Shown piece after piece: positions 50,289-59,540 of a DNA stretch of 64,000 bases. Numbering within the stretch: the stretch's first letter is position 1; each line of letters starts with the position of its first letter. The translations under genes and the position numbers were made by a program. A model generated the notes under the pieces. The model was not told the origin of the DNA. It did not search any database and saw nothing but the letters and a program-made list of their open reading frames with translations. The DNA comes from Orenia metallireducens (GTDB lineage Bacteria > Bacillota > Halanaerobiia > Halobacteroidales > Halobacteroidaceae): NCBI RefSeq assembly GCF_003001995.1, contig NZ_PVNB01000004.1, positions 149,903 to 213,902 of the forward strand, read 5' to 3'.

Positions 50289-52859
50289 GTGTCACAGAAA
50301 GAATTATACTTATTAGATGGAAATAGTTTGACCTATCGTGCTTTTTATGCATTACCAACGACTTTGACCAAATCTGATGGAACTATTACCAATGCAGTAT
50401 TTGGTTTTACTAAGATGCTATTGACTTTAATTGATAATGAAGCTCCTGATTCTATTGGGGTGGCCTTTGATGTGGGAAAGAAGACTTTTAGACATCAGGC
50501 TTATGAAGATTATAAAGGAACTAGGGAGAAGACTCCTGATGAGTTAAGACCCCAGTTTAAGCTAGTAAAGGATGTCTTGGAAGCATTACAGATACCTTTC
50601 TTTGGGATGGAGGAGTATGAAGCTGATGATTTAATCGGTACTTTAGCTAAAAGGGCAGAAGCAGAAGGTTATCAGGTTACTATTGTAACTGGAGATAGAG
50701 ATGCTTTACAGCTAATTAGTGATAATATTAGAGTGATGTACACTCGCCGAGGGATTACCGATATCGTTGATTATACTCTAGAGAAGTTTAGAGAGGATTA
50801 TGAGTTGGAGCCAATCCAGTTAATTGACAAGAAAGGATTAATGGGTGATAGCTCTGATAATATTCCTGGTGTTGATGGAATCGGTGATAAGACCTCAACC
50901 AAATTATTAAAGGAGTTCGGTACTTTAGAGAAGCTTCTAGAGAATATAGATAAGGTAGGTGGTAAGAAGAGAAAAGCTACCTTAGAAGAGCAAGCAGATA
51001 GAGCAAGAATGAGTAAGGAATTGGCTACTATTAAATTAGATGTACCAATAGATATAGATTTTGAAAGCTTAAAGATTTCTGATTTTAATAATGAAGAGGC
51101 TTATCAATTATTTAATGACTTAGAATTTACTAGCTTAATTTCTTATATCGGTGGGCATAAAGAGGTCAAGGACTTCAGTTATGAAGAGATAGATTCCATA
51201 GAAGACTTTAAGAGGTTAGAAGTGGGAGAAAAGTTAGCTATTAATTTAGAGCTAAGTGGAGAGAAGTTGACTAGAGAGCTAGAGCATATAGCAATCTCCT
51301 TTGACGATCAGAATTATTACATAGATTTAGATGAGAATGAATTATTAGAAGGGTTAAGAGAAATTATAGCAGGTAAAGAGCTATTGATGCTAGAGGGAAA
51401 AGAGCAGATTAGATATTTATTACAACATGGTATTGCGGTAGATACTTTAGCCTTTGAGCCATTACTGGCAGATTATCTTTTAAAGCCCAGTGAGCAAGAG
51501 AAGAGTTTTGCAGAACTGGTACAGGGACATCTGCAGCGTGCTTTACCAGAGTCTGATGATAAAGAACTATTGATATTAAAGACCAAATTATTATTTGATC
51601 TAGAAGAGGAACTCATTACTAAATTAGAAGAAAATGATCTCTTAAGACTATACCAAGAGGTAGAGTTACCATTACTGAATGTCTTAGCTGAATTAGAGCT
51701 AAATGGTATCAAAGTAAGTAAAGAGGGATTAGAAGAGTTAAATGTTAAATTTAAAGAGAAGATAGCTAATATAGAAGAGCAGATTTATGAGCTAGCAGGT
51801 GAAACCTTTAATATCAACTCTCCTAAGCAATTGGGGGTAATCTTATTTGAGAACTTAGGCTTACCAGTGATTAAGAAGACAAAAACGGGATACTCTACTA
51901 GTGCTAGTGTCTTAGAGAAGCTAGAGGGTAAGCATGAGATTATACCACTAATCTCTCAATATCGTACATATACTAAATTACAGTCTACTTATGTTGAGCC
52001 GTTAGAGGAGTATATTAATGAGGAGACTGGAAGAATCCATACTACCTTTAATCAACGAGTAACTGCTACAGGTAGATTAAGTAGTGCTGATCCTAACCTA
52101 CAGAACATTCCAATTAGAAGTGAAGAGGGGCGAGAGATTAGAGATGTATTTGTAGCAGAAGAGGGTAAGAAGTTGGTAGCTGCTGATTATTCACAGATCG
52201 AATTGAGAGTCTTGGCACATATCTCTGATGATGAAGGTTTGAAAGAAGCCTATCAGCATGGCTTAGATATACATACCAAAACTGCTAGTGAAATCTTTGA
52301 TATTCCTTTAGAGGAAGTAACTAGTAATGAGCGACGTAAAGCAAAAGCTGTTAACTTCGGGATTGCCTATGGAATCAGTGACTGGGGATTAGCTAAAAGA
52401 TTAAATATCGGTAATAAGGAAGCTCAAGAGTTCATTGAACTCTACTTTAGTCGTTATCCTAAGGTTAAAGAGTATATGGATAATACAATCAAACAGGCAA
52501 AAGAGGAAGGTTATGTAACTACTGTCTTTAATCGAAAGAGATATCTCTCAGATATTAATAGTAAGAATTATCATAAGCGAGAGTTTGCTAAACGGATGGC
52601 AATTAATACTCCAATTCAAGGTAGCGCTGCTGATATTATGAAGATTGCAACTATCGATGTAGCCAATGCTTTGAAAGAAGAGAAGTTGAATGCGAAAGTA
52701 CTATTACAGGTACATGATGAGCTGGTATTAGAAGTTCCTGAAGATGAATTAGAGATGGTACAAAAGCTAGTCAAAGAGAAGATGGAAGAGGCTGTTCAAC
52801 TAGATGTCAAATTAGAGGTTGATGTCAAGGTTGGAGATAGCTGGAATAATATGGAGTAA
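50289..52859 (+). CDS. polA: DNA polymerase I
   Basis: 856 residues from GTG 50289, eight bases after AAAGGAGG. Residues 1-290 are the 5' nuclease (YLLDGNSLTYRAFYALPTTL, EADDLIGTLA, KGLMGDSSDNIPGVDGIGDK). The middle ~300-480 is a remnant 3'-5' exonuclease: the expected DxE of motif I is replaced (KLAINLELSGEKL), so proofreading is probably lost. The C-terminal polymerase is complete (TATGRLSSADPNLQNIPIRS, AADYSQIELRVLAHIS, RRKAKAVNFGIAYGISDWGL, LLQVHDELVLEVPEDE). It fills gaps and removes primers. Length is normal. Confidence 0.95.
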   Translation: MSQKELYLLDGNSLTYRAFYALPTTLTKSDGTITNAVFGFTKMLLTLIDNEAPDSIGVAFDVGKKTFRHQAYEDYKGTREKTPDELRPQFKLVKDVLEALQIPFFGMEEYEADDLIGTLAKRAEAEGYQVTIVTGDRDALQLISDNIRVMYTRRGITDIVDYTLEKFREDYELEPIQLIDKKGLMGDSSDNIPGVDGIGDKTSTKLLKEFGTLEKLLENIDKVGGKKRKATLEEQADRARMSKELATIKLDVPIDIDFESLKISDFNNEEAYQLFNDLEFTSLISYIGGHKEVKDFSYEEIDSIEDFKRLEVGEKLAINLELSGEKLTRELEHIAISFDDQNYYIDLDENELLEGLREIIAGKELLMLEGKEQIRYLLQHGIAVDTLAFEPLLADYLLKPSEQEKSFAELVQGHLQRALPESDDKELLILKTKLLFDLEEELITKLEENDLLRLYQEVELPLLNVLAELELNGIKVSKEGLEELNVKFKEKIANIEEQIYELAGETFNINSPKQLGVILFENLGLPVIKKTKTGYSTSASVLEKLEGKHEIIPLISQYRTYTKLQSTYVEPLEEYINEETGRIHTTFNQRVTATGRLSSADPNLQNIPIRSEEGREIRDVFVAEEGKKLVAADYSQIELRVLAHISDDEGLKEAYQHGLDIHTKTASEIFDIPLEEVTSNERRKAKAVNFGIAYGISDWGLAKRLNIGNKEAQEFIELYFSRYPKVKEYMDNTIKQAKEEGYVTTVFNRKRYLSDINSKNYHKREFAKRMAINTPIQGSAADIMKIATIDVANALKEEKLNAKVLLQVHDELVLEVPEDELEMVQKLVKEKMEEAVQLDVKLEVDVKVGDSWNNME

Positions 52860-52862
52860 AGC

Positions 52863-52974
52863 AGTGGACAGTTGACAGTGTACAGTTAAGTTCAAAACCG
52901 TTGAAAATTATTAGACCATGAATAAGGTTTTAGCCTTGTAACTGTCAACCGTCAACAGTAAACTGTCAACTAAA
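52863..52974. repeat. Hairpin repeat with ACAGTTGACAGT words
   Basis: AGTGGACAGTTGACAGTGTA then CAGTTAAG pairs with CTTGTAACTGTCAACCGTCA then ACAGTAAACTGTCAACT. The words GACAGTT are tandem in the arms. It separates polA from tldD and lacks the GCGACAC ends. Confidence 0.75.
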
Positions 52975-52994
52975 AAAGAAGTGAGGTGTAATTT

Positions 52995-54389
52995 ATGTTA
53001 TCAGATAAATTAATCAAACAGATTTTACAGGTTGCTTTAGAGGGTGGAGGAGACTTTGCTGAGATCTATTTTGAAGATTCAATTAGTAATGCAATGACCT
53101 TAGAAAATTCTAGAATTGAGCGGGTAAAGACAGGTTATGATTTGGGAGTAGGTGTGAGAGTTTTAACAGGAGATAAGGTTTCTTATGCTTATACCGATGA
53201 TTTGACAAAGGAATCATTATTGCAGGTAGCCAAGGTTGCTGGTGCTGCTAGTCGAGGTAGTAGTAAGGCATCGGTAATGGATTTGACTAAAGGTACAGTC
53301 AATCTAATCCATCCAATTAAGGTTAGACCAGAGGAGATTGAGAAGGCTAAGAAGGCTGCAATCATGGAGAGAGCAAATAAGGCAGCTTTAGATTATGATG
53401 ATAGTATTAGACAGGTTATGGTTAGCTACTTTGATACAACTCAAAAGGTGATGATAGCTAACTCGGAAGGATTATATGTAGAGGATGAGAGAATACATAC
53501 TAGGATGATGGTTAGAGCTGTTGCTAGTGATGGCAAGAGTATGCAGACTGGAAGTGAAGGTCCTGGATTACATATGGGTTTTGAACTATTTGATAAGTAT
53601 CCTCCAGAGGAAATTGGTAGGGAAGCAGCTCGACAAGCAGTTACTATGTTAAAGGCTGACCCTGCTCCCTCTGGAAAGATTCCTGTTGTCATTAATAATG
53701 GCTTTGGTGGAGTCTTATTCCATGAGGCCTGTGGACATGGGATGGAAGCAGATGCCATTCAGAAGAACTCTTCAGTCTTTGCAGGTAAGGTAGGAGAGCA
53801 GGTTGCTTCCAAGTTGGTGACAGCTGTTGATGATGGAACGGTACTGAATGCTTGGGGTTCTTATGGGGTCGATGATGAAGGACATCAGGTTCAAAGAAAT
53901 GTATTGATTAAGGATGGAATCTTACAGGATTATATGTATGACTTGAAAGCTGCTCGCAAGGAAGGCAGAGTTTCAACAGGAAGTGGACGCAGAGAGTCCT
54001 ATCAATCTATCCCTATTCCACGGATGACAAATACCTTTATAGAAAAGGGTGAGTCTAAGCCAGAGGAGATTATAGCTGCTGTAGATAATGGGCTATATGC
54101 TAAGAAGTTAAGTGGTGGTCAAGTAGAGACTGCTACAGGAGAGTTTATCTTTACCGTAGCAGAGGGTTATTTGATTAAGAATGGTAAGCTTGCTGAACCA
54201 GTCAAGGGAGCAAGCCTGATTGGTAGAGGAATAGATGTACTCAACAAAATTGTGATGATAGGTGATGATTTAGAGTTGGCTCCAGGAATGTGTGGGAAAG
54301 CTGGTCAGAGTATTCCAGCTGCTGTTGGGCAACCGACATTATTAGTTGAAGAGATTACCGTTGGTGGTACAGAGAGGGGTGAGAGCTAA
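52995..54389 (+). CDS. tldD: TldD metalloprotease subunit
   Basis: 464 residues. The metal site is in VLFHEACGHGMEADAIQKNS (HExxxH), with GVGVRVLTGDKVSYAYTDDL near the N-terminus and the closing GMCGKAGQSIPAAVGQPTLL. TldD forms a heterodimer with TldE that degrades unfolded peptides and in some bacteria matures modified peptides. The tldE gene starts two bases after its stop. GAAGTGAGGTG precedes the ATG. No bacteriocin-like precursor is visible nearby. Confidence 0.93.
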   Translation: MLSDKLIKQILQVALEGGGDFAEIYFEDSISNAMTLENSRIERVKTGYDLGVGVRVLTGDKVSYAYTDDLTKESLLQVAKVAGAASRGSSKASVMDLTKGTVNLIHPIKVRPEEIEKAKKAAIMERANKAALDYDDSIRQVMVSYFDTTQKVMIANSEGLYVEDERIHTRMMVRAVASDGKSMQTGSEGPGLHMGFELFDKYPPEEIGREAARQAVTMLKADPAPSGKIPVVINNGFGGVLFHEACGHGMEADAIQKNSSVFAGKVGEQVASKLVTAVDDGTVLNAWGSYGVDDEGHQVQRNVLIKDGILQDYMYDLKAARKEGRVSTGSGRRESYQSIPIPRMTNTFIEKGESKPEEIIAAVDNGLYAKKLSGGQVETATGEFIFTVAEGYLIKNGKLAEPVKGASLIGRGIDVLNKIVMIGDDLELAPGMCGKAGQSIPAAVGQPTLLVEEITVGGTERGES

Positions 54390-54391
54390 TC

Positions 54392-55735
54392 ATGTCTAAA
54401 TTAAATTTAACTGATTTAATCGATAAAGCCCAAGAGTTTGGTGCAGAGGATGTAGAGTTTTATTATGAAATATCTGAAGATAATAGTATTGAGGTCTACG
54501 AGGGTGAGGTAGAGAGTCTAGAATCGGCCCATTCTAAAGGATTAGGAATTAGAGTCTTTGTTGAGGGTAAGATGGGATTTGCCTACACTACTAACTTCAA
54601 TGATGGAGTGATAGAGAAGGTGATTAAAGAAGCAATTGCCAATGCCAAGATAGCAGTAGAGGATGAACACCGTACCTTAGCTAATGGTGATTATGATTAT
54701 AAAGAACTTGATATCTATAATCCTCAATTCTCAGAAAGCAGTGTTGAGGATAAGATAGATTTAATCTTAAAGATGGAGAAAGCTGCTTTAGAGTATAGTG
54801 ATAAGATAGAGAGTGTGATTAGTGCTGGCTATGGAGATAATATTTCAGAGATTACTATTGCCAACTCTAAAGGACTGAATCAAAGCTACAAGAGTAATAC
54901 CTGCTATGCCTATCTTTATGTAATGGCAAGTGAAGGTGAAGAGAAGCAGACCGCTTCAGCTTTAAGCTATGGGCGTAGCTTAGATGATGTAGCACCAGTT
55001 CAGACAGGAGAAGAGGCTGCTGAAAATGCTATTAAGCTATTAGGTGGTAAGCAGGTCAACTCTCAAGAAGCACCTGTTATCTTTACCCCTGAAGTTGGTA
55101 GTATGTTTTTGTATCTCTTAGCCAGTGCCTTAACAGCAGAAGCAGTACAGAAAGGTCGTTCTCTCTTTGTAGATAAGTTAAACGAAGTTGTCGCTGCTAA
55201 CAAGGTAAACATTATTGATGATGGAACCTTAGAGGCAGGATTGGCAACTGCCCCCTTTGATGATGAAGGTGTGCCATGTGCCCCCACTAATATCATTGAA
55301 GATGGTGTCTTAAAGAATTACCTATATGATATTTATACAGCCAATAAAGATAAGGTAGAGTCTACTGGTAATGCCCAACGTTCTTATCGAGGAATTCCTA
55401 ATGTAGCACCAAGTAACTTCTATTTGGCAGCAGGGGAAGAAAAGCCAGTAGATATTATCGGTGGAGTAGAGAATGGATTCTATGTACATAAGGTTATCGG
55501 TCTCTTTAGTGGATCTAATACTATCTCTGGTGACTTCTCTGTAGGGGCTACAGGGCAATGGATAGAGAATGGTGAGATCAAGCAAGCAGTCAGCGAGGTT
55601 ACTATTGCTGGAAATCTAATTGATTTCCTCAAAGATATTGAAGAGTTAGGTGATGACTTGAAGTTCAATCCAATGGTCGGTTCCTTTGGCTCACCGACCT
55701 TTAAGGTTAAAAAGTTAGCGATAAGTGGGTCGTAA
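54392..55735 (+). CDS. tldE: TldE/PmbA metalloprotease-associated subunit
   Basis: 447 residues, the partner of TldD. It has the shared fold (SKGLGIRVFVEGKMGFAYTT, VIFTPEVGSMFLYLLASALT, GDFSVGATGQWIENGEIKQA) but lacks the HExxxH metal motif, as expected for TldE. GAGGGGTGAGAG in the tldD 3' end is the ribosome binding site. The pair is cotranscribed. A hairpin repeat starts right at the stop. Confidence 0.92.
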   Translation: MSKLNLTDLIDKAQEFGAEDVEFYYEISEDNSIEVYEGEVESLESAHSKGLGIRVFVEGKMGFAYTTNFNDGVIEKVIKEAIANAKIAVEDEHRTLANGDYDYKELDIYNPQFSESSVEDKIDLILKMEKAALEYSDKIESVISAGYGDNISEITIANSKGLNQSYKSNTCYAYLYVMASEGEEKQTASALSYGRSLDDVAPVQTGEEAAENAIKLLGGKQVNSQEAPVIFTPEVGSMFLYLLASALTAEAVQKGRSLFVDKLNEVVAANKVNIIDDGTLEAGLATAPFDDEGVPCAPTNIIEDGVLKNYLYDIYTANKDKVESTGNAQRSYRGIPNVAPSNFYLAAGEEKPVDIIGGVENGFYVHKVIGLFSGSNTISGDFSVGATGQWIENGEIKQAVSEVTIAGNLIDFLKDIEELGDDLKFNPMVGSFGSPTFKVKKLAISGS

Positions 55736-55830
55736 GAAGTGATGAGTGTGAGGAGTTAGTGTGAGTTAAGGTCAAAGTATAGAAATTAATGGTCCTGAGT
55801 TACTCACACCCACACTGACACTCACACTAT
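55736..55830. repeat. Hairpin repeat with GTGTGAGT words
   Basis: GTGATGAGTGTGAGGAGTTA then GTGTGAGTTA on the left pairs with TACTCACACCCACACTGACA then CTCACAC on the right. The tandem word TGTGAG is unlike that of other copies, yet both arms agree. Confidence 0.75.
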
Positions 55831-55901
55831 ATTTGGAAAATAATTATTCTCATAATCCTTTGTAATTTTAGTTAAACTAGAGTTAGAAAGGGGTAGATTC
55901 T

Positions 55902-56108
55902 ATGGAAGAAAGCTTATATTATTGTCCAATCTGTGATAAAGATACTTTGCATGATTTATTGGGTGAGAACAATGATAATGTAAGTATTCAATGTACTATT
56001 TGTCATACTAAGACTGTGGCTGAGCCAGAGAACTATCATAATTATGAAGAGGTTTCTATGGAGTGGGATTCGGAGATAAAGAGTATTTTAGATAGCTGGG
56101 AAGAATAA
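55902..56108 (+). CDS. Small double-CxxC zinc-ribbon protein
   Basis: 68 residues with two CxxC pairs, YYCPICDKDTLHDLLG and IQCTICHTKTVAEPENYHNY, forming a likely zinc ribbon, and an acidic C-terminal tail ending DSWEE. GAAAGGGG precedes the ATG and a strong terminator follows, so it is a one-gene transcript. The family is not recognised; a role in nucleic-acid or protein binding is only a guess. Confidence 0.7.
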   Translation: MEESLYYCPICDKDTLHDLLGENNDNVSIQCTICHTKTVAEPENYHNYEEVSMEWDSEIKSILDSWEE

Positions 56109-56112
56109 CATA

Positions 56113-56146
56113 AGGTCTTTAATCAGAGCTCTGATTAAAGACCTTT
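56113..56146 (+). terminator. Rho-independent terminator
   Basis: A perfect 34-bp palindrome, AAGGTCTTTAATCAGAG and its complement, lies four bases after the zinc-ribbon gene stop. The T tail is short (CCTTTG), so strength is uncertain. Confidence 0.7.
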
Positions 56147-56167
56147 GTAAATAAAGGGGTGATATAG

Positions 56168-56593
56168 ATGAAGGAATATAGCCATGAGATTAGAGTTACT
56201 TATGAGGAGACCGATAAGATGGGAGTAGTCTATTATGCCAATTACTTACGTTGGTTTGAGGTAGCTAGAACAGAATTTTTACGAGCAGAGGGGCTTAGCT
56301 ATAGAGATTTAGAGGAGAAAGGAGTCTTATTACCAGTTTTAGAATCCCATTGTAATTATCATTATCCAGCTCGCTATGATGACTTAGTCAAACTGGTTAC
56401 TAAGATTAAGGATTTACGTCGAGCTAAGATTACCTTTGAATATGAAATATTCCGTTCAGAGGATGATAAGTTATTGGCTACTGGAAGTACTATTCATCCT
56501 TTTGTCAATAGTGACTTCAAACCAATCTCTTTGAAGAAGAAATCCCCTCAGTTATGGGAGATAATAGAGCAAAGTTTTGATAATAAAAATTAA
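56168..56593 (+). CDS. Acyl-CoA thioesterase, YbgC/4-hydroxybenzoyl-CoA family
   Basis: 141 residues with a single hotdog fold. The active-site signature VTYEETDKMGVVYYANYLRW contains the Asp of the YbgC family, and FEVARTEFLRAEGLSYRDLE follows. Members hydrolyse short-chain or aromatic acyl-CoAs and are often linked to membrane lipid metabolism. AAAGGGGTGATATAG precedes the ATG. No tol-pal genes are adjacent, as expected outside Gram-negatives. Confidence 0.88.
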   Translation: MKEYSHEIRVTYEETDKMGVVYYANYLRWFEVARTEFLRAEGLSYRDLEEKGVLLPVLESHCNYHYPARYDDLVKLVTKIKDLRRAKITFEYEIFRSEDDKLLATGSTIHPFVNSDFKPISLKKKSPQLWEIIEQSFDNKN

Positions 56594-56611
56594 AGTGTGA
56601 TATAATTAATT

Positions 56612-56762
56612 ATAATTTACAATGAACAATTGATAATTTACAATTAAAGTTAATTTCAAATAATAAAGAGCCTAAAGTGTAATAATATAACTTAAGATTG
56701 TTAATCCATTATTTAAAATTATTCTTTTAATTGTACGCTATATATTGAAAACTGTAAATTTA
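56612..56762. repeat. Hairpin repeat with ACAATTTACAATT words
   Basis: ATAATTTACAATGAACAATT then GATAATTTACAATT on the left pairs with TTTTAATTGTACGCTATATA then TTGAAAACTGTAAATTTA on the right, with a ~60-base centre. It shares words with the copies at 1661 and 11518. It runs almost into the mutM ribosome binding site. Confidence 0.65.
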
Positions 56763-56780
56763 TTATTAGGAGGTTTAAAT

Positions 56781-57608
56781 ATGCCTGAACTACCAGAAGT
56801 ACAGACAGTAGTAGATACCTTATATCCAAGGGTGATAGATAAAGAGATTATAGCTGTAGAAGTCAAGCGTGATGAGTTAATTGCTAATGTTGATGCAAAG
56901 GAGTTTGAGAACAAGTTAATTGGAGCTAAGATTGAGAATGTAAGAAGAAGAGGAAAGTATATCATTATTGAGTTAGATAATAGTTATTATCTTGTGGGAC
57001 ACTTAAGGATGACAGGTTATTTCTTCTATACTCAAAAGGATAGTAAAGTAAGTAAATATGATTGTATCTTTTTTAAATTCAAGGGGGAAGATGAGCTGAG
57101 GTTGGGTAGTAAACGGAAGTTTACTCGTATCTATTTAGTTGATGATTTAAAGGATGCAGGAAGCTTAACCAAGCTAGGTCCTGAGCCGTTAAGTGATGAA
57201 TTTACCTTAGAGAGATTAAAAGAGATGATAGCTAAACGGAAGGGAAAGATGAAGCCTCTACTTCTAAATCAGAGATTCTTAGCAGGTCTAGGTAATATCT
57301 ATGTAGATGAAGCATTATTTCTCTCCAAGATACATCCTTTACGAACTGCTGATACCTTACAGGATGATGAGATTGAAAGGCTCTATCATGCTATTGTGAA
57401 GGTGTTAAGTGATGGAGTTGAACATCGAGGGACTACTAAGTGGGATTATGTAGATGCCAGTGGGGAATCAGGTAGTCATCAGAACTATCTGATGATTTAT
57501 GATAAAGAAGGGGAAGAATGCAGTGAATGTGGTACCAAGATAGAAAAAATAAAGGTAGGAGGACGGGGAACATATTTCTGTCCAGCTTGTCAGAAGCAGG
57601 AGGAGTAA
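56781..57608 (+). CDS. mutM: Formamidopyrimidine-DNA glycosylase (Fpg/MutM)
   Basis: 275 residues from ATG 56781, seven bases after AGGAGG, giving the obligatory N-terminus MPELPEVQTV in which Pro2 is the catalytic nucleophile and Glu3 assists. Later features are GHLRMTGYFFY, NQRFLAGLGNIYVDEALFLS (helix-two-turn-helix) and a C-terminal zinc finger CSECGTKI...FCPACQ. It removes oxidised purines such as 8-oxoguanine and nicks the DNA. An ABC-F gene starts six bases after its stop. Confidence 0.95.
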   Translation: MPELPEVQTVVDTLYPRVIDKEIIAVEVKRDELIANVDAKEFENKLIGAKIENVRRRGKYIIIELDNSYYLVGHLRMTGYFFYTQKDSKVSKYDCIFFKFKGEDELRLGSKRKFTRIYLVDDLKDAGSLTKLGPEPLSDEFTLERLKEMIAKRKGKMKPLLLNQRFLAGLGNIYVDEALFLSKIHPLRTADTLQDDEIERLYHAIVKVLSDGVEHRGTTKWDYVDASGESGSHQNYLMIYDKEGEECSECGTKIEKIKVGGRGTYFCPACQKQEE

Positions 57609-57614
57609 TTTAAG

Positions 57615-59474
57615 ATGGGTTTATTGCAATTAAAAGAAGGAAGTAAGTATTATCCTGAAAAGGTTATCTTTGAGGATATATCAATACAGATTGAAAAGAA
57701 TGATAGAATTGGTCTAATTGGAGTCAACGGTACTGGAAAATCTACTCTAATTAAGATTTTGGCAGGTTTAGAGCATCTAGATGAAGGAGAAATCCTAACT
57801 AGTAATGATTTAGAGATTGGCTATTTGGCCCAAAACTTTGGATTAGATTTATCTCAAGAGCTTTACTCTGAGATGTTAACAGTCTTTGAGGATATCTTTG
57901 CTTTAGAAGATAGATTACGGGCTTTGGAAGTTGAGATGAGCCAGAGTAGTGGTGATGATTTAGAGAAGATAATGAACCGCTATAGTCACCTTCGTGAAGA
58001 GTATGAGCAGAGTGGTGGCTATCAGATTGAGAGTCGAATAAAGGGTGTATTAAAAGGCTTAGGCTTTAGAGATGATCAGTTTGATAATAGTATGAGTGAT
58101 TTTAGTGGTGGGCAGAAGACTAGAGCAGCCTTGGCGAAGCTATTATTACAAGAACCAGAGCTATTGTTGTTGGACGAGCCTACCAACCATTTAGATTTGG
58201 AGTCTAAAGAGTGGTTAGAAGACTATCTAAATAGTTATCCTGGGGCTATAGTAATTATTTCCCATGACCGTTACTTTTTAGATAAGGTAGTCAATCGGAT
58301 TTGGGAGTTAGAGAAGGGACGATTAGAGAAATATAAAGGTAATTACTCCTTCTATCAAAAAGAGAAGCCACAACGCTTGTTGACTTGGCAGAGAGAATAT
58401 GAGAAGCAGCAAGAGAAGATAGAGAAGACTGAAGCCTTTATCAGAAAGTATAAGGCTGGAGTTAAGTCTAAACAGGCTAGAGGAAGGCAGAAACAGCTTG
58501 ATAGATTGGAGATGATTCCTAAACCACCTACCTTTGATAGAGCCAAGATTGAATTTAAATCAGAGACTGTCAGTGGACAAGAGGTGTTAGCAGGGGAAGA
58601 TATAAGTAAATCTTATGAAGATACATTAATCTTTAAAGATGTTAACTTTAAAATCTATCGTGGTGAAAAGATAGCATTGGTGGGAGCTAATGGTAGTGGG
58701 AAATCGACATTATTTAAAATTCTCTTAAATAAGATAAGTAAAGACTCAGGTCAGATTAAATTTGGCACTAAGGTTAAGGTAGGTTATTTCTCCCAGGAGC
58801 ATGAGGAGTTAAGCCAGGAATATAATCTAATTGAAGAGATGATGAAGGTTAAAGATATGACTACAAGTAAAGCTCGAGATGTTTTGGCAAGGTTCTTATT
58901 TAAAGGTGATGATGTCTTTAAGAAGGTAGGGACTTTAAGTGGTGGAGAGAAGGGAAGGTTAGCCTTAGCTAAACTATCGGTCCAAGACTTTAATCTATTA
59001 TTATTAGATGAGCCTACAAATCATCTTGATATAGAGTCTAAAGAGATATTAGAGGATGCTTTAAAGGATTATCCAGCCACAATTCTTCTTATCTCCCATG
59101 ATAGATACTTCTTAGATAAGTTAGTTGATAAGGTCTTTGCTCTACAAGGTCAGAGCTTAATAGATTACTTAGGTAATTATTCCTATTATCGCAGAGAATA
59201 TTTAAAGTATCTAGAAGAAAAAGAAGCTCAAAAGAAAATAATTCAAGAGAGAAAAAGACACAATAATAAGAGGAAGCAAGAAAAGTCCATTGATTTAGAT
59301 AAACTTGAAGCTGAGATTATGGAGATGGAGAATAGATTAGAGGAATTAGAAGAGCAATTTAATTTAGAAGAAATCTGTACAGATACTGAGAAATTAACTG
59401 AGCTACATGAAGAGTATGAGATGATTAAAAGTCAATTAGAAGAATATTATCTACTGTGGGAAGATGCAATTTAA
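57615..59474 (+). CDS. ABC-F ATP-binding protein (Uup/YdiF-like)
   Basis: 619 residues with two ABC domains and no membrane segments. Walker A motifs are GVNGTGKSTLIKIL and GANGSGKSTLFKIL; signatures are DFSGGQKTRAALAKLL and TLSGGEKGRLALAKLS; Walker B motifs are LLLLDEPTNHLDLESKEWLE and LLLLDEPTNHLDIESKEILE. A linker between domains (KYKAGVKSKQARGRQKQLDR) and a C-terminal coiled coil (~550-619) are present. ABC-F proteins act on ribosomes in translation or, in Uup, on genome stability. GGAGGAG in mutM is its ribosome binding site. Confidence 0.9.
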   Translation: MGLLQLKEGSKYYPEKVIFEDISIQIEKNDRIGLIGVNGTGKSTLIKILAGLEHLDEGEILTSNDLEIGYLAQNFGLDLSQELYSEMLTVFEDIFALEDRLRALEVEMSQSSGDDLEKIMNRYSHLREEYEQSGGYQIESRIKGVLKGLGFRDDQFDNSMSDFSGGQKTRAALAKLLLQEPELLLLDEPTNHLDLESKEWLEDYLNSYPGAIVIISHDRYFLDKVVNRIWELEKGRLEKYKGNYSFYQKEKPQRLLTWQREYEKQQEKIEKTEAFIRKYKAGVKSKQARGRQKQLDRLEMIPKPPTFDRAKIEFKSETVSGQEVLAGEDISKSYEDTLIFKDVNFKIYRGEKIALVGANGSGKSTLFKILLNKISKDSGQIKFGTKVKVGYFSQEHEELSQEYNLIEEMMKVKDMTTSKARDVLARFLFKGDDVFKKVGTLSGGEKGRLALAKLSVQDFNLLLLDEPTNHLDIESKEILEDALKDYPATILLISHDRYFLDKLVDKVFALQGQSLIDYLGNYSYYRREYLKYLEEKEAQKKIIQERKRHNNKRKQEKSIDLDKLEAEIMEMENRLEELEEQFNLEEICTDTEKLTELHEEYEMIKSQLEEYYLLWEDAI

Positions 59475-59540
59475 TCACAGTAGTGCTCCTTTCATCATAT
59501 TTTGGTTATAGGTATTAAATATGATGGAAGGAGGGGTATT

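Noticed and set aside
53441..55668. Several minus-strand frames over tldD and tldE
   Set aside because: Shadows of conserved protease genes; proteins are Ser/Leu-rich and have no family likeness.
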